Below are positions 1-5,974 of a DNA stretch of 8,044 bases, in pieces. The DNA is taken from the NCBI GenBank assembly GCA_904502215.1, contig CAJGDQ010000039.1:1-8044 (forward strand). The letters run 5' to 3'. Made by a program: the position numbers and the translations under genes. How positions within the stretch are numbered: position 1 is the first letter of the stretch; each line of letters opens with the position of its first letter. Under the pieces are notes generated by a model, which ran no database searches, was not told where the DNA came from, and worked only from the letters and a program-made list of their open reading frames with translations. The DNA comes from Clostridiaceae bacterium (lineage in GTDB: Bacteria; Bacillota; Clostridia; Oscillospirales; Acutalibacteraceae).

Positions 1-627
1 ATTATCCCCGTTTTTAAGAAAAATCGTATCCTTATTATACTTATTTATATACTGCGAGTTAACAATATATGCCCTATTTATCTTAATAAAATGACTTTTG
101 GGCAAAACCTCAAACACCTTTGCCATTGTGCAGTTAGACCTTAGCTTGCCACCCATAATGTGCAAATAACAGTTTTTATTATCAGCCTCAAGATAGATTA
201 TTTCCTTAGTATTAAGGCACAAAGTATCGCTGCCGCTTCTTATCCAAAAGGAATAATCACAGCCTTTTTCGGAAAAATATTCATCCAAAAATTCAAAAAG
301 TTCTCGCCTTTCAAAAGGTGAAACCAAAAAACTATAAGGCTTAATTTTTAAAACCTCAAAAAGTGCCTTGGTATCGGCGCTTATAAAAACCATATCGCAA
401 AAAGGACTTTGTTCTTTTATTTTTTTGAAAATTTCTAATTTTTCTTCATTTAAAAAATCAAAACTCAAAAAAGCTATGCCGTATTTTTCCCTTGAAAATC
501 TTAAACCTGAAACATTGGAATAACAATCTACCGCAACATCAAACCCTCTCTCTTCCGAATATTCATAAACCATTTTCTTTAGGGCTGATAAGCGTTTTTC
601 ATTTTCATCACATAGTGCGATTTTCAT
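1..627 (-). CDS. LytTR-family response regulator with degenerate receiver domain (C-terminus cut by window edge)
   Basis: This is a DNA-binding transcriptional regulator of the AgrA/ComE/VirR type. The 209 codons in the window read open to base 1, so the stop lies outside. Residues 1-115 form a CheY-like receiver (MKIALCDEN start). Residues 128-209 form a LytTR domain, recognised by IIYLEADNKNCYLHI, a basic middle part, and LPKSHFIKINRAYIVN followed by the start of the last strand (KNGDN). The acidic pocket is partly kept (Asp7, Glu8) and so is Ser83. The position normally holding the phosphorylated Asp (FLDI-type motif) reads FLSF with Ser55, and the conserved Lys before Pro104 is Ser103. 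Classical Asp phosphorylation therefore looks impossible, although Asp57 lies two residues away. No sensor kinase is visible. ATG at 627 follows GTGAGG about 10 nt upstream. It is transcribed divergently from the sigma/endolysin/holin cassette and may control it (inference). The family call is firm; the regulatory role is not. Confidence 0.9.
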   Translation of the reverse strand, partial: MKIALCDENEKRLSALKKMVYEYSEERGFDVAVDCYSNVSGLRFSREKYGIAFLSFDFLNEEKLEIFKKIKEQSPFCDMVFISADTKALFEVLKIKPYSFLVSPFERRELFEFLDEYFSEKGCDYSFWIRSGSDTLCLNTKEIIYLEADNKNCYLHIMGGKLRSNCTMAKVFEVLPKSHFIKINRAYIVNSQYINKYNKDTIFLKNGDN

Positions 628-667
628 AAACCTAAAACCTCACGAAATTATGTATATTGCATAGTTA

Positions 668-696
668 ATTATACATTATCTACTTTTATTTGTCAA
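668..696 (-). promoter_or_regulatory. Consensus sigma-A promoter of the LytTR regulator gene
   Basis: Read on the minus strand, TTGACA (696-691) and TATAAT (673-668) are separated by exactly 17 bp, a perfect match to the vegetative consensus. Transcription would start near 661, giving a leader of about 34 nt that contains the GTGAGG site before the ATG at 627. This suggests strong constitutive expression unless a repressor acts. Confidence 0.85.
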
Positions 697-717
697 TATA
701 TTACTTATTTTTTGTAA

Positions 718-747
718 TTTTACTCCTTAAAAATTACCTTTTACTCC
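718..747. promoter_or_regulatory. Candidate LytTR operator: 9-bp direct repeat with 12-bp spacer
   Basis: TTTTACTCC occurs at 718-726 and again, identically, at 739-747, with 12 bp between them (repeat period 21 bp, about two helical turns). Regulators of the LytTR family usually bind two 9-bp direct repeats separated by about 12 bp on one face of the helix. The neighbouring divergent gene encodes such a regulator. The repeat does not carry the GTT core of the AgrA-type consensus, so the assignment rests on geometry and location. It lies upstream of the -35 of the regulator's own promoter (minus strand) and upstream of the sigma-factor gene (plus strand), so it could serve either or both. Confidence 0.5.
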
Positions 748-830
748 CTGAATCAACTTTTTTCTTCCGAATTTTGTAAAATAGCGGTTATATTCATTAT
801 CTTCGCGGGCGAAAAAATATAATCGAAAGG

Positions 831-858
831 TTTACAAATTTAAAGTTTTTTTCTTTCC
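831..858 (+). promoter_or_regulatory. Candidate TcdR/UviA-type promoter before the sigma-factor gene
   Basis: TTTACA (831-836) and CTTTCC (853-858) are separated by 16 bp just upstream of the sigma-factor gene. TTTACA is the -35 element I recall for promoters read by TcdR-group sigma factors, whose -10 elements also differ from TATAAT; the -10 match here was not verified. If used, the start would fall near 865, leaving a very short leader and implying autoregulation. A TATAAT at 818-823 has no credible -35 partner. Confidence 0.3.
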
Positions 859-880
859 GCTATTGAAAGGAAGGAAAAAA
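847..880 (+). promoter_or_regulatory. Hairpin masking the ribosome-binding site of the sigma-factor gene
   Basis: Bases 847-858 (TTTTTTCTTTCC) can pair with 869-880 (GGAAGGAAAAAA) in a 12-bp stem with one G-U pair and a 10-nt loop (859-868). The 3' arm contains most of the Shine-Dalgarno AAAGGAAGG and ends at the base before the ATG at 881. In a transcript begun upstream of 847 the site would be sequestered. A transcript begun near 865 would lack the 5' arm and be free to translate. The same purine run fixes ATG 881 as the start instead of the TTG at 863, which has no such site. Confidence 0.4.
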
Positions 881-1402
881 ATGACAAACTTTGAACTTAA
901 ATCTTTAATTAAAAATTTCAGGAAGGAAGATATGCTCGCCTTCGGCCCTATCTACAACGAGTTTAAAAGATACATAAGATTTTATTCAAAAAAATTAGGG
1001 TATGAGGATGCACTCCAAGAGCTAACTGTTTTCCTTTTGGAGCTTCTTTATGATATAGACCTGGAACGCTTTAATAGCGATTCATCGGACGGGCTTTCAA
1101 GATATATTGCAGTTGCTATCAGAAATAAATATATAGCCCTATCAAAAGAAAATACAAGATATGCTTTTATGTGTTCCGAGTTGTATGAAAGCGAGGTGTC
1201 CTATACCGATTCGGCAATCGAAAAAATTTGCGTTGAAGAAGCCCTTTCAAATCTCACCAACAAACAACGGCTTATCATAATATATAAGTATATCTTAAAT
1301 TATAGCGATGCCGAAATTTCTTCACTGCTCGGCGTTTCAAGACAGGCGGTTAACCGCATAAAAAAACGCGCATTCTCTATTTTAAAAAATTTTTATACAT
1401 AA
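881..1402 (+). CDS. Small sigma-70-family sigma factor, TcdR/UviA-like (ECF/group 5)
   Basis: The 173-residue protein would direct RNA polymerase to a specific promoter set. A region-2-like helical part covers about residues 20-90, with a FKRYIRFYSKKLGYEDALQE stretch and a run of LL/FLLELL hydrophobics as in TcdR. A region-4 helix-turn-helix covers about 120-171 (LTNKQRLIIIYKY, then NYSDAEISSLLGVSRQAVNR, then KKRAF). The latter closely resembles, from memory, the C-terminus of Clostridioides difficile TcdR (YSDVEIAVKLNISRQAVNKAKNRAF). Length is also similar to TcdR, at about 180 residues. There is no region 1 or 3. Known relatives (TcdR, BotR, TetR, UviA) drive large toxin or bacteriocin genes and often sit beside holin genes. 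Here it is first in a cassette, 12 bp before an endolysin gene and transcribed with a holin. The fold is secure; the subgroup is likely; its targets are unknown. Confidence 0.85.
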   Translation: MTNFELKSLIKNFRKEDMLAFGPIYNEFKRYIRFYSKKLGYEDALQELTVFLLELLYDIDLERFNSDSSDGLSRYIAVAIRNKYIALSKENTRYAFMCSELYESEVSYTDSAIEKICVEEALSNLTNKQRLIIIYKYILNYSDAEISSLLGVSRQAVNRIKKRAFSILKNFYT

Positions 1403-1414
1403 GGAGAGATATAA

Positions 1415-2119
1415 ATGAACAGTCCATATAACGGAAAGTTTAAAGTAACTCAAAGATTTAAAGGCTCCGCCCACGATGGCCTTGATATCGTGGGAATTGA
1501 TAGCAAGGAAATCCACTCAACAGTTAACGGAACGGTTGAAAGAGCAGGCTGGGAAAACAGCGCTGATAAAAAGCAGGGCTTCGGGCTTTATGTTCGAATC
1601 AAAAAGGAAAATACAGTTGACCGATACTATTATGGCCATTTATCTGAAATAAAGGTTAAGGTTGGGCAAAAGGTTAAAATCAGCGATATCATCGGCATCG
1701 AAGGAAACACAGGGAAATCAACAGGCCCCCATTGTCATTACTGCGCAAGAGGAAACTCATCCCGTTCTGAGATTAGAGATATATGCGCCATCAGCGGTAT
1801 TCCTAACGCTCTCGGCGTTTATGATGATGGCTATCGCCCGAATAAAAAGAGCGTTAGCGAAATAGCAAAAGAAGTTTTAGACGGTAAATGGGGTAACGGC
1901 GAGGAAAGGCGGAAAAAGCTGACCGATGCCGGTTATAACTACTTAAAAGTTCAAGCCGAGGTTAATAAACTAGCCTCCAAAAAGACAAATGAAGCTATTG
2001 CCAAAGAGGTAATAGCAGGAAAATGGGGTAACGGTAACGATAGAAAAAACCGACTCACTAAAGCCGGTTATGATTATGCCGCTATTCAAAAAATCGTTAA
2101 TAACACAAGGAGTAAATAA
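1415..2119 (+). CDS. Endolysin: M23 metallopeptidase with two C-terminal CW_7 cell-wall-binding repeats
   Basis: This is a predicted zinc endopeptidase that cuts peptidoglycan cross-bridges or stem peptides. Residues 1-135 form an M23 (lysostaphin/LytM-like) domain: His20 and Asp24 in AHDGLDI, the conserved GHL at 74-76, and the HxH pair His106/His108 in GPHCHY. The usual aromatic strand after HxH is replaced by a Cys-rich stretch (HCHYC) leading to ISGIPNALGVYDDGY, as in phage lysins. Two CW_7 (Cpl-7-type) repeats follow, about 146-187 and 191-231, each with GKWGNG, an Arg/Lys-rich turn and AGYxY. No signal peptide is present, so export must depend on the holin encoded next. AAGGAG (1401-1406) overlaps the sigma-factor stop and gives ATG 1415. 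The stop overlaps the holin start (TAATG). It is phage-like in architecture, but no phage structural gene is nearby. Confidence 0.9.
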   Translation: MNSPYNGKFKVTQRFKGSAHDGLDIVGIDSKEIHSTVNGTVERAGWENSADKKQGFGLYVRIKKENTVDRYYYGHLSEIKVKVGQKVKISDIIGIEGNTGKSTGPHCHYCARGNSSRSEIRDICAISGIPNALGVYDDGYRPNKKSVSEIAKEVLDGKWGNGEERRKKLTDAGYNYLKVQAEVNKLASKKTNEAIAKEVIAGKWGNGNDRKNRLTKAGYDYAAIQKIVNNTRSK

Positions 2120-2316
2120 TGAAAGAAAAATTTATAAAATGGATTAAAGCCGCAGGAATCAGAGCAATTAAAACTGTTGCCGAAACAGCCGTTGCAACAA
2201 TAGGAACATCGGTTGTTCTTTCCGAGGTTGATTGGAAAATAGTTATTTCCGCATCAATTCTTTCGGGAATATTATCCCTTTTAATTTCAATTAAAGGCCT
2301 TCCTGAACTGCAATAA
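2119..2316 (+). CDS. Small holin, phage r1t type
   Basis: The 65-residue membrane protein fits the r1t-type holin family: a short basic N-terminus, a first hydrophobic helix (about 17-35, AIKTVAETAVATIGTSVV), the characteristic EVDWK turn (36-40), a second helix (41-58) and the GLPE tail. It would oligomerise in the cytoplasmic membrane and open holes that let the upstream, signal-less endolysin reach the wall. Its ATG overlaps the endolysin stop by one base (TAATG) with AAGGAG at 2107-2112, so translation is probably coupled. The gene order here is endolysin then holin, the reverse of many phage lysis modules. Holins of related sigma-factor loci (TcdE, UviB) are linked to toxin or bacteriocin release; whether this one lyses cells or exports cargo cannot be told from sequence. 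Confidence 0.85.
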   Translation: MKEKFIKWIKAAGIRAIKTVAETAVATIGTSVVLSEVDWKIVISASILSGILSLLISIKGLPELQ

Positions 2317-2343
2317 AAAAAGCCGACTCAGTCGGCTTTTTTT
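2315..2343. terminator. Bidirectional rho-independent terminator between convergent operons
   Basis: A 6-bp GC-rich stem (GCCGAC 2322-2327 with GTCGGC 2331-2336) and a 3-nt loop are flanked by A7 (2315-2321) and T7 (2337-2343), so it can terminate transcription from both sides. The A7 run begins inside the holin stop codon. The TCA loop (2328-2330) is the TGA stop codon of the convergent minus-strand gene, so that gene ends within the hairpin. Confidence 0.9.
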
Positions 2344-2978
2344 GCTTTTATATCTCTTATTAAAGTTAAAATTATAAAAACGGTTGCAAACAAGAAAATC
2401 ACTATTGCTATTCCAACAACCCAAAACAAACCATTATTTTCAACAACAAAATTTGGGCTTTCAAAAGTTTCAAAGGTTTTTTCAATATACTTAGTATCAG
2501 CTTTTTTATTTGTATAAAAGCTTAAAACATAAACCTTTTTATTTGCAACGGTTATATACTCGGTTAAAATAAAATCTCCGCCGCTATCCTTTGAAGACAT
2601 TTCGGTTTTAATGAATTTTTGACCGTCTTTGTTTATAATCTCGCCCTTTATTCCCTCAACTCCGATAACATCGGGAAGAACAGCATTGATTTTATCATCA
2701 CTTAATCCGTTTATATTAACGATACCATTAGAAAAATCATTTTCCTTAACAGTTACCCTTATTTGTTTTGAGTTATCCTTATTAACCGCAATATAAACTA
2801 TCTTATTTTCTATGCAAAAATCAAGCAACTCATTTTTATCCATACCAATAATTTTTGCAATCTGTTCGGTTTCGGTTATAAACTCGCCATCAGGCGTTAT
2901 GTTTATACTGCTATCGGCTGAAACAGTTAAAGAAAAGAGCAGAATAAAAACGGCGATTAAAGCTATTATTCTTTTCAA
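2328..2978 (-). CDS. Exported, membrane-anchored protein of unknown function
   Basis: I do not recognise a named family. Using the TTG at 2978 the product has 216 residues. It has a Sec signal peptide (1-21, KR then a long hydrophobic core, cleavage after Val-Ser-Ala), an extracytoplasmic domain of about 160 residues, a transmembrane helix (about 184-207, starting FWVVGIAIVIFLF) and a short basic cytoplasmic tail (RDIKAKKAD). There is no lipobox Cys. The end of the outer domain (KKVYVLSFYTNK, then KTFETFES) resembles the closing strand and helix of many small extracytoplasmic domains. Start choice: AGGTGAT (2989-2983) lies 4 nt before TTG 2978, exactly the arrangement used by yfmF; GTG 2987, three codons earlier, has no such site. 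It is the last gene of the operon, one base after the folD stop, and ends inside the terminator hairpin. No function can be inferred from the neighbours. Confidence 0.75.
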   Translation of the reverse strand: MKRIIALIAVFILLFSLTVSADSSINITPDGEFITETEQIAKIIGMDKNELLDFCIENKIVYIAVNKDNSKQIRVTVKENDFSNGIVNINGLSDDKINAVLPDVIGVEGIKGEIINKDGQKFIKTEMSSKDSGGDFILTEYITVANKKVYVLSFYTNKKADTKYIEKTFETFESPNFVVENNGLFWVVGIAIVIFLFATVFIILTLIRDIKAKKAD

Positions 2979-2979
2979 T

Positions 2980-3834
2980 TTAATCACCTATCTTATTTTG
3001 TTTCTTAGCAGCAGTTAGGGTGTTTTGCATAAGCATTGCAATAGTCATAGGTCCAACTCCGCCCGGCACCGGAGTTATTGCCGAGCATTTATCCTTAACT
3101 CCCTCAAAATCAACATCACCGCAAAGTCCGTTTTCGGTTCTATGTATACCAACATCAATAACAACCGCACCCTCTTTAACCATATCAGCAGTTACAAAGC
3201 CCGGCTTTCCAACAGCTGCTACGAGAATATCGGCGCCCTTGCAAATTTCCTTAAGATTTTGAGTTCTCGAATGGCAAATGGTAACAGTTCCGTTTTTATG
3301 AAGCAGCAACATTCCCATCGGTTTTCCAACTATATTTGAACGGCCGATAACAACGCAAGTTTTACCCTCAGCCTCAATACCCTCGAAAGCCAACATTTCC
3401 ATAATGCCGGCAGGGGTGCAGGGAACAAAATCATAGTCCCCTATCATAATTCTTCCAACATTATGAGGATGAAAAGCATCGACATCCTTTTCGGGCAAAA
3501 TTGAATTTATAATAAGCTTCTCATTCAAGTGCTTTGGCAACGGCAACTGACAAAGAATACCGTTTATGCTCTTTTTATTATTAAGCTCATCAATAAGGGC
3601 TAAAAGCTCCTCTTCGGTTGTATTCTCGGGCAAAGCATATTCTTCGGATATAATTCCCAAAGCCTCGCAAGCCTTTTTCTTATTAGCAACATAAACCTTG
3701 GAAGCGGGGTCCTCACCAACTATTATAACAGCAAGACCAACAGTAACGCCCTTTTTATTTAATTCGGCAACTCCCTCTTTAACCCTATCCTTAACGGCAG
3801 CCGATATAACCTTACCATCAATTATCCTGGTCAT
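2980..3834 (-). CDS. folD: Bifunctional methylenetetrahydrofolate dehydrogenase / methenyltetrahydrofolate cyclohydrolase
   Basis: This cytosolic enzyme interconverts 5,10-methylene-, 5,10-methenyl- and 10-formyl-tetrahydrofolate, supplying one-carbon units for purines and formyl-Met-tRNA, with NADP+ as usual cofactor. The 284-residue length is typical. Visible signatures are SKVYVANKKKAC with catalytic Lys52 (E. coli Lys54), ILCQLPLP with Gln96, DVDAFHP with Asp119, PCTPAGIMEML, the Rossmann loop VVIGRSNIVGKP (161-172) and the terminal PVPGGVGPMTIAML. All key catalytic residues are present. Its ATG overlaps the end of lgt by 17 bases, with GGAGAGGAAG ahead of it inside lgt. It is the fourth gene of the minus-strand operon. 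Confidence 0.97.
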   Translation of the reverse strand: MTRIIDGKVISAAVKDRVKEGVAELNKKGVTVGLAVIIVGEDPASKVYVANKKKACEALGIISEEYALPENTTEEELLALIDELNNKKSINGILCQLPLPKHLNEKLIINSILPEKDVDAFHPHNVGRIMIGDYDFVPCTPAGIMEMLAFEGIEAEGKTCVVIGRSNIVGKPMGMLLLHKNGTVTICHSRTQNLKEICKGADILVAAVGKPGFVTADMVKEGAVVIDVGIHRTENGLCGDVDFEGVKDKCSAITPVPGGVGPMTIAMLMQNTLTAAKKQNKIGD

Positions 3835-4705
3835 TTAAAACTTCCTCTCCGTTTTCTTCGAAAATATTTTCATAAACCTTTTCTTCATTATTCTTTAAGC
3901 GATTATTTATAACAGCCAATAAAATAATTGCCGAAATGCAAAGAGTAAAGGACAAAAGGGACGAAACCCTAATTCTTCCAAGCATTAAGCTATCGGTTCT
4001 AAGCAATTCTATAAAGGCTCTTCCAAAGCCATACCAAGCAGCATAGGACAAAACTACTTGACCGCTGAACCTTCTCTTCTTGCTAAGTAAATGCAAAAGG
4101 ATAAATCCTGCAAGGCACCAAAGTGACTCATAAAGGAAACAAGGATGAACCAAACCCTCACCCATTTCTCTTATGGTTCTATCGCTTTGCATTCCCCACC
4201 AAGTGCTTCCTGTGAAATCTCCATAGGCCTCTTGGTTAACAAAATTTCCCCATCTTCCAACCGACTGTCCGATAAGAAAGCCAATGGCTGCCAAATCGAA
4301 CATATCAAGAATTTTAACCTTTCTAAGCTTGCACATTATAGCACCTGAAAGAAAAGCACCTATAACACCGCCGTAAATCGCAAGACCCGAAAAGCCTGAA
4401 GAATTGCCAAAACCAAAGAAATCGGCAACGCTTTCGAGCTTCACTCCATCGAATATAACATAATAAAGTCTGGCAGAAAGGATGGCAATAGGAACAACAA
4501 CCAATATAACATCAAGCATTCTATCGGTTTCAATCGAGAATCGCTTTGCATTCTTCATTCCATAAATCAAAGCCAACATAAAGCCCAAAGCAATTATTAT
4601 TCCATACCAATATATATCCCAATGCTTATCCCCTAAGGGAATGGTAAAAGCAATAGGTTTTAGGTTCAAGTTTATACCAAAAATGGTAACATCTATTCCT
4701 TTCAT
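3818..4705 (-). CDS. lgt: Prolipoprotein diacylglyceryl transferase
   Basis: This integral membrane enzyme transfers diacylglycerol from phosphatidylglycerol to the lipobox Cys of prolipoproteins, the first step of lipoprotein maturation. The 295-residue protein has about seven hydrophobic segments. The family signature GRWGNFVNQE (150-159) carries Arg151, Asn154 and Glu159, which match the essential Arg143, Asn146 and Glu151 of E. coli Lgt. HPCFLYES (187-194) and GFGRAFIELLR with Arg229 and Glu233 are also present. The E. coli His103 position is Tyr111 (AIYGG), a variant I recall as common in Gram-positive Lgt. The acidic C-terminal tail (about 272-295) is not conserved in the family. ATG 4705 follows the yfmH stop directly, with AGGAGG inside the yfmH end. 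Confidence 0.97.
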   Translation of the reverse strand: MKGIDVTIFGINLNLKPIAFTIPLGDKHWDIYWYGIIIALGFMLALIYGMKNAKRFSIETDRMLDVILVVVPIAILSARLYYVIFDGVKLESVADFFGFGNSSGFSGLAIYGGVIGAFLSGAIMCKLRKVKILDMFDLAAIGFLIGQSVGRWGNFVNQEAYGDFTGSTWWGMQSDRTIREMGEGLVHPCFLYESLWCLAGFILLHLLSKKRRFSGQVVLSYAAWYGFGRAFIELLRTDSLMLGRIRVSSLLSFTLCISAIILLAVINNRLKNNEEKVYENIFEENGEEVLNDQDN

Positions 4706-5974
4706 TTAAACCTCCTGTGAAGGATTGATAACCGATAAAACAGTTTTATTAACATCAAGCTCCATCAAAACTTTTGTAACATCCTCTAATTTTACCGATT
4801 TCAAATATTTAATCTCATCAAACAACTCACTATCATTCATAGCGCATTCAACAAGCTGCATTGCAATGCTTTCAACATTATTGAAAAGGCGAATTGAATT
4901 GCCATACATACCGCAACGAACTGCCGAAAAGAGCTTTTTATCTATTCCCTCTTGCTTTAGTCTTTCAACCTCGTTTTTAATTTCCTCGGCAACCATTTGA
5001 GGATTATTAGATTCCCCCTCAAATATAATTGAAGAATAGCCGAAGCCATTAAAATGCTCGCTTGAAAACTCATCATTTATAAGTTCCTTTTCAACCAAGC
5101 GTTTATAAAGAGGCGAAGCATCTCCTGCAATGATTTCTATAAGCAGGGCATTGCAAATTTTTTCCTTAACGCTAAGCGTTTTTTCTGCATCGCCTTTAAA
5201 GCCAAAGCAAAAGATAGGCTGAGCAACCGCTAATTTTTGCTCAACAAAAGGTTTTACAACCTCTTTAGGCTCCTCGGGCATAATGCGGTTTATATGAGTA
5301 GGCTCTAAATTTAAAATCTTTTCTTCAATATACTTTAAAACCTTTTCAGTTTCAACATTTCCCGCAATACAAATAAACATATTTGAGGGGTTATAAAAGG
5401 TGTTATAGCATTTATATAAAAGATTATAATCTATTTTTGCAATAGACTCAACTGTTCCTGCAATATCTATTCTAACAGGGTGGTTATGATACATAGCAAG
5501 AAGCATATTAAACATAACTCGCCAACCGGGACTATCATCATACATCCTAATTTCCTGACCGATTATTCCCTGCTCTTTTTTAACGGTTTGCTCGGTAAAA
5601 TAAGGCGACTGAACAAACGAGAGCAATATATCAAGGTTTTCATAGAATTTATCCGAGCAAGAAAAGAGATAACAGGTTCTATCAAACGAGGTAAAAGCAT
5701 TGGCATAAGCACCCGTTTTGGCATACTTAGAAAAAGCATCCCCATCCTCGCTTTCAAAAAGCTTATGCTCTAAAAAATGAGCTATTCCCTCAGGAACTGA
5801 GGTTTCCTCTCCGTTCACTGCAAAGCAGGTATCGATAGAGCCATATTTAGTGCCGAATATAGCATAGGAAGAGGTATACTGAGGCTTTTCGAGAATATAA
5901 ATTTTAAGTCCCGAAGAAAGCTCAGCTTTAACATAGCTCTCCCCTATTTCGTTTTCAAAAAACTCTCTTTTCAT
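4706..5974 (-). CDS. yfmH: M16 zinc peptidase YfmH (EF-P 5-aminopentanol modification-associated family)
   Basis: This is the catalytic member of the paired M16 (pitrilysin/insulinase-like) proteins of Bacillota (ymfH of Bacillus subtilis; named YfmH in current protein families). The inverted zinc motif HFLEH gives ligands His66 and His70 and catalytic Glu69. Glu141 in GQEIRMYDDSP is the likely third ligand. The C-terminal half (after about 190) has the catalytically silent M16 fold with SPLYKRLVEKE (287-297). The 422-residue length is typical. The family is reported as linked to elongation factor P modification; its peptide substrate is unknown to me. AAAGGAGG lies 7 nt before the ATG, and the upstream yfmF stop overlaps it by one base (TAATG), fitting a 1:1 heteromer. 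Confidence 0.93.
   Translation of the reverse strand: MKREFFENEIGESYVKAELSSGLKIYILEKPQYTSSYAIFGTKYGSIDTCFAVNGEETSVPEGIAHFLEHKLFESEDGDAFSKYAKTGAYANAFTSFDRTCYLFSCSDKFYENLDILLSFVQSPYFTEQTVKKEQGIIGQEIRMYDDSPGWRVMFNMLLAMYHNHPVRIDIAGTVESIAKIDYNLLYKCYNTFYNPSNMFICIAGNVETEKVLKYIEEKILNLEPTHINRIMPEEPKEVVKPFVEQKLAVAQPIFCFGFKGDAEKTLSVKEKICNALLIEIIAGDASPLYKRLVEKELINDEFSSEHFNGFGYSSIIFEGESNNPQMVAEEIKNEVERLKQEGIDKKLFSAVRCGMYGNSIRLFNNVESIAMQLVECAMNDSELFDEIKYLKSVKLEDVTKVLMELDVNKTVLSVINPSQEV

Noticed and set aside
802..813. TTCG/CGAA inverted repeat with CGGG loop upstream of the sigma-factor gene
   Set aside because: The stem is only 4 bp and is not followed by a T run, so it is too weak to call a terminator or operator.
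818..823. TATAAT as a sigma-A -10 box for the sigma-factor gene
   Set aside because: No recognisable -35 element lies 16-18 bp upstream and no extended -10 is present; it may be chance in AT-rich DNA.
863..880. TTG codon as an upstream start for the sigma-factor gene, adding six basic residues
   Set aside because: The AAAGGAAGG ribosome-binding site falls within this extension at proper distance from ATG 881, and nothing comparable precedes the TTG.
1662..1865. Alternative-frame open frame inside the endolysin gene
   Set aside because: It overlaps the M23 domain in another frame, with low-complexity content and no start signals.
881..2316. Remnant prophage
   Set aside because: Endolysin and holin are phage-like, but no integrase, att repeats, packaging or structural gene is visible, all three genes are intact, and the flanks are host genes. 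Sequence left of position 1 could still change this.
881..2316. Toxin locus of the C. difficile or C. perfringens type
   Set aside because: The sigma factor and holin resemble parts of such loci, but no toxin, bacteriocin or large repeat protein is encoded in the window.
2979..2987. GTG 2987 as the start of the exported protein
   Set aside because: Not excluded, but the only good Shine-Dalgarno (AGGTGAT) overlaps this GTG and is spaced for the TTG at 2978.
3025..3339. Open frames on the plus strand across folD (also 3020-3262), lgt (4145-4348) and yfmH (4725-5000, 5480-5773)
   Set aside because: They lie antisense to well-supported genes, have no ribosome-binding sites and no recognisable protein features.
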